From Zizania palustris (Eukaryota > Streptophyta > Magnoliopsida > Poales > Poaceae): DNA of 64,000 nucleotides. The DNA is taken from assembly GCA_019279435.1 (NCBI GenBank), contig JAAALK010000287.1:86943532-87007531 (forward strand), in the 5' to 3' direction. The stretch's first letter is position 1, and each line of letters opens with the position of its first letter. Both the position numbers and the translations under genes were made by a program. Shown here piece by piece: positions 33,492 through 44,711 of this stretch. The notes below the pieces were generated by a model. The model was not told where the DNA came from. It was given only the letters and a program-made list of their open reading frames with translations, and made no database searches.

Positions 33492-33987
33492 GTCCACCCA
33501 GACCCCGGCCAGCTCGAAGCCCGCCTTAATCTCCTCCAATGAATTAGTCGCCGCATGAGCATGCGAGACTTAGCCGAAGAGGATCCAGAGGGAGGACTTC
33601 GAAAAATTTCTTCAAACTTGAGCTCTGCAGGTAACTCCAAAAACTACAACATGTTTTATATATGATTATTTCACGAAATGACTAATAAAAACTTATCATT
33701 CAGCTTCACAAGCCCCTATGACTTCGGAGCAAGTCGTTTGAGCTTCGGAGAAGATTCTTGGGGCTCCTACCCCGGCTGAAAAGGAGTGGAGGAAGAAACT
33801 GGTGGGTAGTTGGGAGCGACTTAACCGAGTATGGGGCGTACTCGGAGTCATAGCTCCTCCTCTTCTGGACTGGGTGCCTTCTGAGCTTGGCCCGAAGAAG
33901 AGGAAAGCAGATGCCGGGACTTCGACACCAGCCAAGACTTCCGTAAAAAAGATAGCCCGTAAAAAAGACTTCCGTAAACAGATTTAG
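33492..33987 (+). pseudogene. Family-B antisense gene, copy 2, 3' part
   Basis: It continues the gene broken at 15257 (HPDPGQLEARLN; MSMRDLAEE). Part of exon 1 is deleted compared with copies 1 and 3, and a TAG is present. A donor (GCAG/GTAAC) near 33630 and an acceptor near 33704 bound a short intron. Exon 2 (PMTSEQVV.ASEKILGAPTPAEKEW; SWERLNRVWGVLGV; GPKKRKADAG) runs to about 33985. There, after a small duplication of AAGACTTCCGTAAA, it joins in inverted fashion to a sense-oriented B polypurine tract and LTR. Confidence 0.7.
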
Positions 33988-34012
33988 CGGAGAAGCATAT
34001 TCGATGGGCTAC

Positions 34013-34507
34013 TATTGGGGGAAAATATTCCATCTTCAGGGTTATTGCAGTAACAGGACAAAGGTTGATGATTAAGTTCAAGATTTCTAGCATATGACTC
34101 CGGAGATGTATTGAGTCAAGTTCGAAGTATGATGATGGACTCCAATTCGGAGTATATCTTCGAACCTGGACTCTTCCGAGAGTTTCTTTGCCAGCTAAGA
34201 TAGGAAGACTTATCTTATTTCTCATTAGATTAGTCTTTTACCATTTTAGCCCTATTAAGGGTACTGAATAGTTTCCACTATGTCGGTTGTAATAGAGGAG
34301 TAAAAGGGTCTTTTCCTTAATGTGTGGGCCTATAAATACCCCCCGTTTCACCCTGTAAGAGGGACCGAATACATTTTTTCAATACATACTTTCAAACTAT
34401 TCTAAGTTATTATCCTTTCGGAGGCTTGGAATAGTTTCCTTCGCAAACACTTCGTTTATTAGTTTCTAATCTTCAGAAACCTGTTAGCGTAATATTTTAC
34501 GCCAACA
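34013..34507 (+). mobile_element. Family-B LTR, plus orientation (495 bp)
   Basis: Begins TATTGGGGGAAAATATTCC (first bases eroded from TGTTG) after the GAGAAGCATATTCGATGGGC tract region, and ends TTTTACGCCAACA. It is in the opposite orientation to the LTRs at 11229-11722 and 13934-14116. It closes the 23-kb block. No 5-bp target duplication is shared with the left edge (GATTC against ATCGT). Confidence 0.85.
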
Positions 34508-35109
34508 ATCGTTACCTTCTAGCACGAGATGCGCTAGGTGCAGTAGAAGAAGTTATCAGAGTAGCGTGTCAAGCCTATCCTCACTTCGTTCTTGCCATCC
34601 CTCACCAATTTGATTGATGAAGACGACATAGTTTTTCATGTGAAGAAGTCCACGAGCGTCGCTGTTGGAGCAACGCCTCCATGATATCCACATGTACAGG
34701 GATAGAATTCCTCCCATGGCAGTGTGCTAGCACCGCACGTGAGAGACAGGAAATCCTTGCTCTCAACAGTTGAGACCGAGAAAGGGAGGAGAGGAGTCTA
34801 TGGTGGCTAGGTCTAATCTATGCTTATTGCTTCTTCCAAGACCTCCTCCTCCTCTATTTATATAGGGCTAAGATCCCCTAGTCGTCCACATCTCGAAACC
34901 CCAAAATTGGTTACAGCCAATTTGTGTTCGTAACAGATCCAATCTGTTTGCCCACATCGGAACTTTCGATTCTCGATCAGAACTTCTGATATGGTATTTT
35001 AGGTCCCCTGATTCAGTACGACACACAACAGATCCAATCTATTTTCGCCCACCTCAGAACTTCCGATACACATATCGAAACTTCATATTAGTACAATTCT
35101 CTCCAATTC
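34508..35109. repeat. ~600-bp direct repeat X, right copy
   Basis: The partner of 10629-11228, same orientation and similar length. The match starts directly at the LTR edge and continues to about 35109. Past this point the right copy goes on with TCGGAACTTCC-like motifs to about 35150, while the left copy is cut by the LTR. Confidence 0.75.
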
Positions 35110-35159
35110 CAAATCAGAACATCTGGCTTTTGGAACTTCCGATACCATATCGGAATTTT

Positions 35160-35990
35160 CTTGTTTATATCCTTCAAGTGAAGCTTCGAACCACAACCTT
35201 GCCAGCGAAGACACTATGCACCCTTGCCTCTACCTCCGACCTAGGTGGAATATCAGCCGACTCCATTGTCGGGTCTTTGAGACCCGAATACTCAAAGTTA
35301 GGGTGGAGCAATTGCTTTAGCGGTATGATTCGGTGAAGCAGGAAGCTCACCACCACATGAAGACTAGTAACATTGTCCTCACGAAGCTGATAAATCAAGA
35401 CCACCAGCTCATCGACCTACCCCTCCTCCTTAGCGGGGCACCGGTCAGTCTAAGTGAGCGTCGTCTTCGGCAGTCGATCAATCTCTAGAGAAACGGATGG
35501 CTCGTGGTTGGCCACATAAAACCAACTCAATTGCCACCCCTTATTGGAAGAAGGGAGCAGCACAGGGATATACTTTGTGGCCTTACCATCGGGAAGATAA
35601 AGCCCACAACCATTGACCACCTTCTTGCCAAGAGAACCGCGCAATAGAAGATGAAGAAAAAAGTGAGGGTTTCCCTCACTCCATCTGCCAAAAGCAATAG
35701 TAGAAGTTGCACAAGCCATTCAGAACTGATAGCATCAACTGCCACCATTCTATGTGGTTCCTTTCACCGACAATGGATCCATACGGTTGCACTACTTATC
35801 GACGCCGAAGAAAAGTTTTCAGAAGTCATTTTTGAGACTGAAGCTTATTCCTTGAAGAAACTTCAGCCTTAGGGGCAGCACTCGGTAGGTGCACTTGGGC
35901 GGTGCACCGATCGAGAAGATCATATCACCAACAAAATCATTTAGAGCTCTTTCCATCTGCTTTGTGTCAGTCGCACGCCAAAAAAGCTCG
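35160..35990 (-). pseudogene. G1 antisense gene remnant, N-terminal part
   Basis: Minus-strand pieces at 35872-35450 and 35404-35174 belong to the protein whose C-terminal exons lie at 10430-8530. The fragments (VVSFLLHRIIPLKQLLHPNFEYSG; SEVEARVHSVFAGKV) look like the plant gypsy-type transposon protein, and their place between pol and the 3' LTR fits. Frameshifts and stops break it. The X/B block splits the two halves. Confidence 0.5.
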
Positions 35991-35998
35991 GGTGCTGT

Positions 35999-36447
35999 TG
36001 TCGGGGATATAACCCCGGGTACCTTGCCAAGTGGTTTCTAGCCGATTGTCAGGCAGTCAGGTAACTTATGAAGACTGACTTTGGGGGACCACAACTCTGC
36101 TTCGGGAAGATGCTTGTCCGAGTGCTTGAACTCTAACAAACGGTTTGCAATCCATCAAGGCAATGATTACCTTCATCAAGACCGTCATTATAACATTATG
36201 GTTATTCCTGTCAATAACCCGCCATTACGTGTATGTTTATACTACCATTAGCACATCATTTATCTTCATGTAACCCCCATGTCCTTCTCATATAAAAGGA
36301 CCAGTTGGAGGCTTTAGGAAAGAGAGAGCTCGCATACTGAGAGACCCATCTTGAGGACTCCCTCTTATAATCATACACATACATGAGTAGGGCTATTATT
36401 CCCAGGCAGGCCTAAACCTGTCTAAAATCTTCTCGAGTCCCCTCTCT
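35999..36447 (+). mobile_element. G1 3' LTR, truncated (RIRE2/Tat-like)
   Basis: Starts TGTCGGGGATATAACCCCGG, which I associate with RIRE2-type LTRs. It has an ATATAAAAGGACC TATA box near 36291 and a CCTAAACCTGTCTAAAATC block near 36410. It lies after the antisense gene in the expected order and orientation for the 3' LTR of G1. It is cut at about 36447, where truncated Sirevirus A begins, so no end or target duplication is visible. Confidence 0.7.
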
Positions 36448-36461
36448 CAACCGGGTGCGTC

Positions 36462-38432
36462 GTGTCTATGATAAGAGAATGTTCAAAAGACGGCACAAAA
36501 TCCGGATGCTTTGAGTGTGGTGATCCAGGACACTTCATTGCCGACTGCCCCAAGCGCAATGGATACAAGAAGGGCACCGGTGGCAGCTTCCATGACTCCG
36601 GCAAGCACGAGAGTTCATCCTTCAACAAGGGCAAGCCGAAGACTCAATTCTTCAAGAAGGCTCTGAAGGACTACCGGCGAGAGAACAAGAAGTGCGACAA
36701 GGCCTTCTTCGCCGAGATGGAGAAGAGCTACTCCAAGCGGTCCACGTCTTCTTCCTCTTCATCGAGCTCAAGCGATGAGGAGATCGCCATCAGGAAGGGG
36801 AAGGACAAGGACGATCCGGCGGGCCTCTGCTTCATGGCCTTCGGAGACAAGCCGAAGAGCCGCTCACACCAGCGCCGAAGATCCCGCAAGAGCTTCTGCT
36901 CAATGGCTCTTGGGGATAAGGAAGAAAAGAGCTCCTCCGATGACTCTGACGACGACGACAGCAAGGTATCATCCTACGAGCGCGAAATAGTTGATTTACT
37001 TGAGAGCAATCGTCATGAGTTGAGATATCGGGAAAAATTGCTTAGGGGGGCTAAGAAGAGGATAGATGAGTTAGAGAGTGAGCTTACCGTGGCCAACGGC
37101 AGAATCGAGAGTCTATCTTCTTCTCCTTGCTTGGGTGATAACAGTGAGTGCCCGAAATATGAGGTGCTTCTGTTTGACCTGTCGACTCTGAAGTCCAGGT
37201 ACACAGAAAGGGTTGATGAGAGGGACGCTTTGGCCACTGAGCTTGAAAGCACTCAGCTGGAGCTAAAAGATGCTCAAGCCACTGTCGTCACACCCTGTGT
37301 TCATTGCCCAACTCATCTAGCTGCTTTAGCTGAGCTGAAATCCAAGGGCGATGAGCATTTGGGTGATTTGGAGAGGTTGAGAGCTGAGCTTGCCCAGACT
37401 AGGCTAGAGCTTGAGACACTGTCAGTTCCACCCACTGTCTGTGAGAACTGTCTGTCTCTTAGAATGGAGTTGATCAAGCTGAAAGCCGAAAAGTCTGTCC
37501 AAGTAGAGAGTGAGTGTGAGACCTGCTTATCTCAGGTGGAGGTTCTAGCTTCCTTGAGAGAGGAGCTAGCAGATTCTCAGAATGAGAACTTTTACCTCCA
37601 TTCTATCCTGAGTTGGATCAGTGCCAGAGAGCCACAGCTTGGCATGATGATCCAGCAGTTCAAGAGGCAGGATGGGTTTGGGGTAGGTTACACCTACACC
37701 AAGGCTGACTTTGAGAGTGCCATTAGCCGGGCAGTGGAGTGGAGCAAAATGACCCCAGAGCAGAGGTATCCCAAGACTCACTTCACTGAGACCTCTCAGG
37801 CTTGTCAGCCCAAGGATGGAGTGATTCATGAACCACCCAAAGCTCCACCCAAGAAGCCTATCTGGGTTCCTAAGCCCAAACACCTCCACTCTTCTCTAGA
37901 CTCTCTTCCTGGACCCTCTCAACCCAAGAAGACCACACCAAACACTACCAAGCCAAAACATCCCAAGCCTCAACCACATCCCAAGAAGCCCACCTATCAT
38001 TGTGAGTATTGTCAGAGAGACGGGCATCTTGCGGAGTTCTGCTTCAGGAGGAAGCGAGTTGAGAGAGCAGAGAGGGCTCGTAGTGATCAGGAGCAGTTCT
38101 ACCAGCAGGATGGTAGACTGCGTGTTCCTCGGCACGGGGAGAGGCTGGAGGCCAGGCCGCGTCGTGTAGGTGGTGGTAGAGGAGACGACTTTCTTGCCCG
38201 TGCTCCAGTTGGTGGTGTCCGTTCTGGCAGAGTTCCAGACCGTGTTGGCTATGGTTCTGGACCTTGTGGCCGCAGGGTTAGGCAGAACCGAGGACCGCGC
38301 TTTGAGCCGCGCTTTGGTCCAAACTCTTTTGATGGTTTTCGCTTTCCATCTTTTGAGCAGATGGCTCGACACTGGTTTAGCTCTTTTGCTAAACCTGGTG
38401 CCGGACACTTTGCTCCCACTTACAGCCACTGA
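36462..38432 (+). pseudogene. Sirevirus A gag, C-terminal two thirds
   Basis: A long open frame of about 650 codons. The first CCHC knuckle is CFECGDPGHFIADC near residues 17-30. It is followed by a Lys-rich part, a Ser run (STSSSSSSSSSDEE), an acidic DDSDDDDSK stretch, about 200 residues of coiled coil (KKRIDELESELTVANGRIES), and the conserved SILSWISAREPQLGMMI block. A second CCHC knuckle (CEYCQRDGHLAEFC) and an Arg/Gly-rich tail complete it. Two widely spaced knuckles with a coiled coil between them are characteristic of Sirevirus gag. The N-terminal domain is missing, and a 2-bp loss near 36494 shifts the frame relative to element B. It ends at TGA 38430-38432. Confidence 0.8.
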
Positions 38433-38434
38433 TT

Positions 38435-41394
38435 GTGCAGGACCGGGGACTGGAGGACGTTTGGATCATGGACTCAGGATGTTCTCGCCACATGACGGGA
38501 CATCGCAGATGGTTCTCCAGTCTCACTCCCCCGAGGTCCAAAGAATACATCACGTTTAGGAACAACGGTCAAGGGAAAGTAAGTGGCATAGGCTCAATTC
38601 GCATTTCAGATCATTTCTCTTTGAAGAATGTTGCTTTGGTTAAAAATTTGAACTTCAACTTGATTTCTGTTTCGCAACTTCTTGAGGATGGTTTGGAAGT
38701 GCGTTTTAAGAAGGGCAATTCTTCTGTGGTTGATTCTAGAGGGTCTTTGATTTGCCAAATCTTACCATTCAGTAAAGTTTTTCGAATTGACTTCTCTAGT
38801 TCTTTTGGCCCTTCTCGCTGTTTGATTGCTGGATCTTCCTCTGAGCTCTGGAAGTGGCATAGGAGGTTAGGTCACTTGAGTTTTGATCTGCTACTCAGGT
38901 TAAGCTCTATGGACCTCATCCGAGGATTGCCCAAGCTTAAGATGGAGAAGGATCTAGTTTGTCATCCCTGTCGTCATGGGAAAATGGTTGCCGCTTCTCA
39001 CTCACCTGTGACTCAGGTGATGACTTCGTATCCGGGCGAGCTGTTACATTTGGACACTGTAGGTCCAGCTCGGGTACGCTCAGTCGATGGGAAGTGGTAT
39101 GCACTTGTAATTGTTGATGACTTTTCTCGATTCTCGTGGGTTTTATTTTTGGAATCTAAGGATGAAACTTTTCATTTTGTTCATGACCTGATTTTGAAGC
39201 TGAAGAATGAGAACAATGGTCAGATGCGAGCAATTCGCTCCGACAACGGATCTGAGTTCAAGAACTCTCAGTTCGTCAGCTTCTGTAGTGATCAGGGTCT
39301 TGACCATCAATTTTCTTCTCCTTACACTCCCCCACAGAACGACGTTGTGGAACGAAAGAACCGCACGCTAGTCGAGATGGCCAGGACGATGCTTGATGAG
39401 CACAGGACTCCTAGGCGTTTTTGGGCTGAAGCCATGAACACGACTTGCTATCTGGCCAACCGCATCTTTCTTAGAGCTTACCTTGGTAAGACATCATATG
39501 AACTGCGGTTTGGCAGACAGCCCAAGGTGAGCCACTTGCGAGCGTTTGGCTGCAAGTGCTTTGTGCTCAAGAAGGGAGGGCATTTGGACAAGTTTGAGTC
39601 TCGTTGCTGGGATGGTGTTTTTCTTGGCTACGCTTTGCATTCCCGAGGTTTTCGTGTTTGGAACCTCGAATCCCAGCTGCTTGTCGAGACTTGTGAAGTT
39701 TCATTTGATGAGTCCTTGCCTTCTTTGACTCCTTCTTTTGAGCTTTCTGGTGATGATGAGCTCGGAGAGTCCATCTTCGAGGAAGATGAGGATACTCCAG
39801 CTGCTGATGAGGGTGGGCCTTCTGCATCCCCCGCAGAGCCCACACCTTCTGAGACTTCGACTGAGGATGAGGGCGGACCTCTGATCACTTCTTCCACTAT
39901 GATCGTGCCCCCTCAGTCGAGTCCAGAGGTGCCAGCTGCTGACTCTGGTGAGGTGACTTCAGATCACCAGGGAACCCGAGCCGTTCAGCGTGACCATCCC
40001 TCAGAGCTCATCATAGGTGATCTGACTGAGAGAACTTTGCGTTCTTCTGCCTCTCTTGCTGTGTTTGCTGAATCTGCGTTTGTTGCATCTTTTGAGCCCA
40101 GAGATGTTTCTCATGCTCTTTCTGATTCTAATTGGATTAATGCTATGCAAGAAGAGCTTGAGAATTTTGTCCGCAATCGGGTTTGGACATTAGTTGAGCC
40201 GCCACCAGGATGCAACCCCATAGGCACCAAGTGGGTATTCAAGAACAAACAAGGTGAAGATGGGGTTGTGGTGCGCAACAAGGCTCGACTAGTTGCCCAG
40301 GGTTATTGCCAGAAGGAAGGTATTGACTTTGAAGAAACCTTCGCTCTTGTTGCCTGTCTTGAGTCCATTCGTATTCTTCTAGCTTTTGCCGTTTCGAAGG
40401 GTTTTAAGCTTTTTCAAATGGATGTTAAGAGTGCTTTTCTGAACGGGTACATAGAAGAGGAGGTTTATGTTAGGCAACCCCCCGGTTTTGAGAACCCTAA
40501 GTTTCCTCGACATGTTTTTAAATTGCAAAAAGCTTTATACGGGTTAAAGCAAGCCCCCAGGGCTTGGTATGACCGGTTGAAGCAGTTTTTGTTGGGGAAG
40601 GGCTTTGTGATGGGTTCTGTGGACAAAACTCTCTTTTTGCTTAGAGTTGCTTCAGACTTCTTAGTTGCTCAGATTTACGTGGACGATATTATTTTTGGCG
40701 GTACTACCGATTCTCTTGTGTCCAAGTTCTCTGAGAAGATGCACAGTGAGTTTGAGATGAGCCTCATGGGTGAGCTCAAGTACTTCTTAGGGCTCCAGAT
40801 CAAGCAGACCAAGGACGACACCTTCATACACCAAGGTAAGTACACTCGCGACATGCTTAAGAAATTTGACTTTGGTGGTGAATTGAAGTCGCAGATGACC
40901 CCGATGGGTACATCTGGGGGTTTGGACAAGGACGAGAGCGGCATCAAGGTTAATGAAAGGGAGTTTCGAGGGATGATCGGTTCGCTGCTGTACTTAACGG
41001 CGACAAGACCGGACATTCAGTTCGCCGTGGGACTTTGCGCGTGTTTTCAGTCTTCACCACAGAGGCTGAGTACGTAGTTGCTGCTAGCTGCTGCTCACAG
41101 TTGGTTTGGATGATTTCCACTCTACGAGATTTTGGGTTGTTCTTTCCTACCAGAGTTCCTTTGTTTTGCGACAGCACCAGTTCAATTAGTGTAGGGAAAA
41201 ACCCATGTCTCCATTCAAAAACCAAACACATTGATGTGCGCTTTCACTTCTTGCGGGATCAATATGAGAAAGGTGTCATTGACCTTGTTCATGTTGATAC
41301 CCATCATCAGTTGGCTGATATTTTCACCAAACCCCTAGATCAGTCTACATTCGAGCGTTTACGATGGGATTTGGGTGTTGTGTATCCTTTTTAG
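38435..41394 (+). pseudogene. Sirevirus A pol (protease, integrase, RT, truncated RNase H)
   Basis: The frame is open from the gag stop region, in the -1 frame relative to gag, with no ATG at its start. The protease active site is MDSGCSRHMTG near residue 13. The integrase has a zinc-binding end (CHPCRHGKM) and catalytic D, D, E at about residues 207 (HLDTVGPAR), 270 (IRSDNGSEF) and 306 (VVERKNR). RT starts GTKWVFKNKQG and has YVDDIIFG at about residue 747. Two changes in a conserved RT block (FALVACLES where element B has FAPVARLES) fit C-to-T decay. At about 41058 a deletion of 232 bp relative to B removes the RNase H core and shifts the frame, giving a stop at 41077. The remaining RNase H (TEAEY...) continues in another frame to TAG at 41392-41394. 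The order protease-integrase-RT-RNase H is that of Ty1/Copia. Confidence 0.9.
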
Positions 41395-42725
41395 GATATT
41401 TTGCGTCAGCTCTTCTTTCTTCTTTACTTTTTTCTTGAGTCCTTTTGTGTGTGTTCATATCCTGCATATTCACATATCACACTTTTGAGTTTGCTTCTGT
41501 TATATGATTGAACTACTTTACTTGTTCTAGCTGGTACATGCTTTTGATTACTTGTCGATGATCTTGCTTTGCTTCAGTTCAAATGATATGTCTGATATCT
41601 GTCATATGCATAGCTTTTATGTTTTAAAATTGAAAAATGATCACCATTGCTTCTGGTAACTAGCATGCGTAGGCTGAATGTTCTTGCTATCTGATACATG
41701 CCTTGTAGCTAGTTTCTGACTTAGATGCAAATATGCAACTTGGACATCTATATGCTTTAAACATGGAAATGTGCTATAAAAATGATGAAAATTTGAGAAC
41801 AATGAAAATTCCATGCCTTTTTGTGCATAACTTGAAAAGATCCAGGTGGGTTTGCTTTTGTCGCATTACATTTGTTCTGGACTGCATACCATAGCACTTT
41901 GATATGAACTAGGACAGTGTAGTGTATGCCAAGACCAATGTCTTAAGCTTCTGATGGTCCAGATCTGGCCTAGGCTTGACTTGGTCGGTCAGCATAAGGT
42001 TTGACATGCAAATAACCCCTGGCAAAAATGAAAAAGGAAAAAGAAAAAGCTTGAAAATTGAAATGATAACAAGTTTTGCTGAAGCACTTTGTTTCTGAAC
42101 AAAGCTTATCTTGGTAGATATCAGTTAGCTTTTGCATCTCATGTTTTACCTTGCTTGTTTTACTGGAAAATGTGGTGATGCTTTTTGTTTGCAAAAACTG
42201 AAAAATGCGTGCTAATGACTTTCTTTAGATATCATCTGTTGCACTGATCATGCCATGTGTCTTAGACAGTATCTCTTTTGCTATACTTGTTAGATGTTGT
42301 AATTGCAGTCAATCATATTTGAGAAGCATGCTTTCTACACTCCTTATGCACTCCAGTTGAATTCACCGCATACTTTGAGGGGGAGTTGCATTTCAGGGAT
42401 AATATGTGTCTCTATTGAGTGCTTGATGAGTTCACTTGTCAACAAGGGGGAGAACATTTGGGATCAGAGTTTAAGGGGGAGTTCTTACTCTGTTGATATC
42501 CTTGTTGTTCTGAAATCGCACTCATTTTGAGCTTTTACGTTTTGGTTAACCATAATGACTGCTTCTTGCTTTTGTTCGGCTTTTGGTCATTAGGGTAAAA
42601 CTTTTTACCTTATTTTTCTTCTTCTTTGTTTTCTTGTGTTTTGTTTTCGTGTTTCCACATTTGCTCGCAGGTGCTGAAGAGCTGAAGAAGAGGAGTGTTG
42701 ACAATGCACTCATCAAGGGGGAGAT
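41395..42725 (+). other. Sirevirus A 3' spacer with polypurine tract array
   Basis: There is no long frame here (an env-like gene is absent). Four GGGGGAG tracts occur near 42378, 42446, 42474 and 42716; the last (AAGGGGGAGAT) directly precedes the 3' LTR and is the functional position. Multiplied polypurine tracts are a Sirevirus hallmark. Confidence 0.8.
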
Positions 42726-44711
42726 TGAGGAGCCATGCTGAATAGCGTGGGCCTCATGGCTCCAGAAGTGATGAGTCATTATCAACGATAGTCAAAGAGG
42801 ACAGAAGAAGAAGAGATCTGCTGTTTCTTGGGCCGCGTGTGACTCAAGTACACGGGCAGCGAGCGACTGTCGGGCAGAGGAGGCTGCGAAGTCGGGCTGG
42901 CCCAATCCGGGTGCATGGGCCAGAAGCAGTAGAAGACCCACTGGGCTGTTGACCAGGACTGACTCAGGTACACGGGCGGTGAGCGATTGCCGGGCTGAGA
43001 GAGCTGCGGAGTCGGGCCGGCCCAATCCGGGTACCTGGTGCAAAGCTGGTGGAGGCTTTGTTAGTTTCGGCGCAAAACTGACGACCATCGATCTTGTATC
43101 CGACTGTCCTGAAGAGAAGCCGTAGTCGCTACGAAAGCTTAGCTTCCGGATAAGTCATCTGTAACTCTAGGCCCACAGTTAGTTAGTCTTGTCTGTAAAA
43201 ATACCTAAGGGCAGTAGAGTCTTTTCCTTTATTCTTGCGTCTGTAAAAAACCCTAAGGGGCAGGTGGAATGTTCCTAGTGTTGGGAGCCTATAAATAGGA
43301 CCCCAATCCCTAGGGTTTGGACTACCCTTTTGGCTGAAATTAATACTACTCCTTTGGGTCACTTTTTGTCTCTTGCCTTGTCTCTCTCCTCTCCTGTTCT
43401 TGCTTGCGCCGCCAGGGAGTTTTTGCTCCTGATTTTTGCCTTGCATTTATTTCTTTCCTACAGTGCTTTGAAGCTTCGATTCTCCATCCATGCACAGCAT
43501 TATTTGTTGTTTCGATTCACGTGCACAGGCATTTTTGATGAGTTTTGGGCTTCGGCTGGCGTGGGGTTGCTTCTGTTCTTCACGAGCAGAGTACTAGTTC
43601 TTGCTGTTTGCAAGTAGTACTCTTCCACTGTAGCAACAGTACTCGTGAGCCAGCTTTTTGCTTTTACTGCTCAGCTTTTCGATCGAAGTTGACAGGCTCT
43701 AGAAACTTTTCTGGCTATTTCCTGGCGAAGCCATCATCTCAGCTCGAAGCCCCTCAGCTCCGTGAGGCAGGCTTCGATCGGATACACTCAGAGGCTTCGT
43801 TCGAACTTCGAACTGCATTTTTGTATTCTATGTGTCTAGCGTCGAAGTACCTTTTTAACGGACAGCATCACATACTTCGAACGACAGTGCGAAGGTACTC
43901 CGACCCTAGCTGTTCGAGGTCCACACTTTGATAGGTTTCGAAGTTGGGTTCGAAGCCCGTCGTTCTGCAAGGCTTCGTTTTGGTTTCTTTGTGGCGTGTC
44001 AGTCTTCGCTTCTCTTTTCGAAGCTTGCTCTTTTCGAAGCTAGAGTGTAGGCTTCGAATTTGGTGCCTCTGTCGTGTGACAGGCTTCGCTTCTTTGTTCG
44101 AAGGTTGTTTGTTTGCGTTGCGTTCGAAGTTTTCTGTTCGAAGGTCTAACTTCGAAGCACTTGGTTCGAAGCTGTGTTCAAAGCTGTGTTCGAAGCCTTG
44201 CCTTCGAAGTACATACTTCGAAGCAGACTCCGACTTTGTCATACTTCGCTTCGAAGCATACTTCGCTTCTTGCCACTTCGAACTAGGCTAGACCAAAACA
44301 CCTTCGGCATTTTCACAACAGCCTTCAGCAGGCTTCGCAACCGTCCTCTGAAGCAGGCTTCGTCACCAACCTCCGAAGCTGGCTTCGACCAGCGAATCAG
44401 GCTTCGCCAAGTTTCAAACAGGAGACAAATCTGAACAGTAACTTCTCATTTCACTTTACATATACTTAGATCATTTCATTGGGAAGTTTAGGCCTTACAT
44501 ACTTTGTTTATCTACCTAGTTGCACTTCTTTGATAGTTCTGTGTTTGACATCAGTTGCTTCTAGGTTAGATACCTTTAGACTTAGGCTTTCTGTTTATTT
44601 TATGCTGCTTAGTCTTTTGAGGTGCGTTGGGTATTGGGAACAGGCCATTGATTCGAAAGAATTTTTAAGGCGCCCATTCACCCCCCTCTGGTCGCTACTT
44701 TCGGTCCTACA
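42726..44711 (+). mobile_element. Sirevirus A 3' LTR (1986 bp)
   Basis: Begins TGAGGAGCCATGCTG and ends TTCGGTCCTACA. CTATAAATAGG is at about 43288, followed by ACCCCAATCCCTAGGGTTTGG. The second half (43735-44420) is crowded with TTCGAAG/CTTCGAA palindromes. It is the same family as the element B LTRs but clearly diverged from them by many substitutions and indels, so A is a different or older copy. Open frames in the LTR (for example 43868-44242 minus) come from the repeats. Confidence 0.9.

Larger units (their letters stand above)
36448..44711 (+). mobile_element. Sirevirus-type Ty1/Copia element A, 5'-truncated
   Basis: It lacks the 5' LTR, PBS and the first ~770 bp of gag compared with complete element B. 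The first matching base is near 36448 (AACCGGGTGCG, equal to about 54697 in B). It then has the rest of gag, pol with a deletion in RNase H, a 1.3-kb 3' spacer with several polypurine tracts, and a complete 3' LTR. The right end lies in a family-B antisense gene (44712 on). The left end was lost in a deletion that also removed the right part of G1. Confidence 0.85.

Noticed and set aside
41395..42725. An env-like gene in the Sirevirus 3' spacer
   Set aside because: Some Sireviruses carry one, but neither this region nor 59877-61187 contains a long frame on the sense strand.
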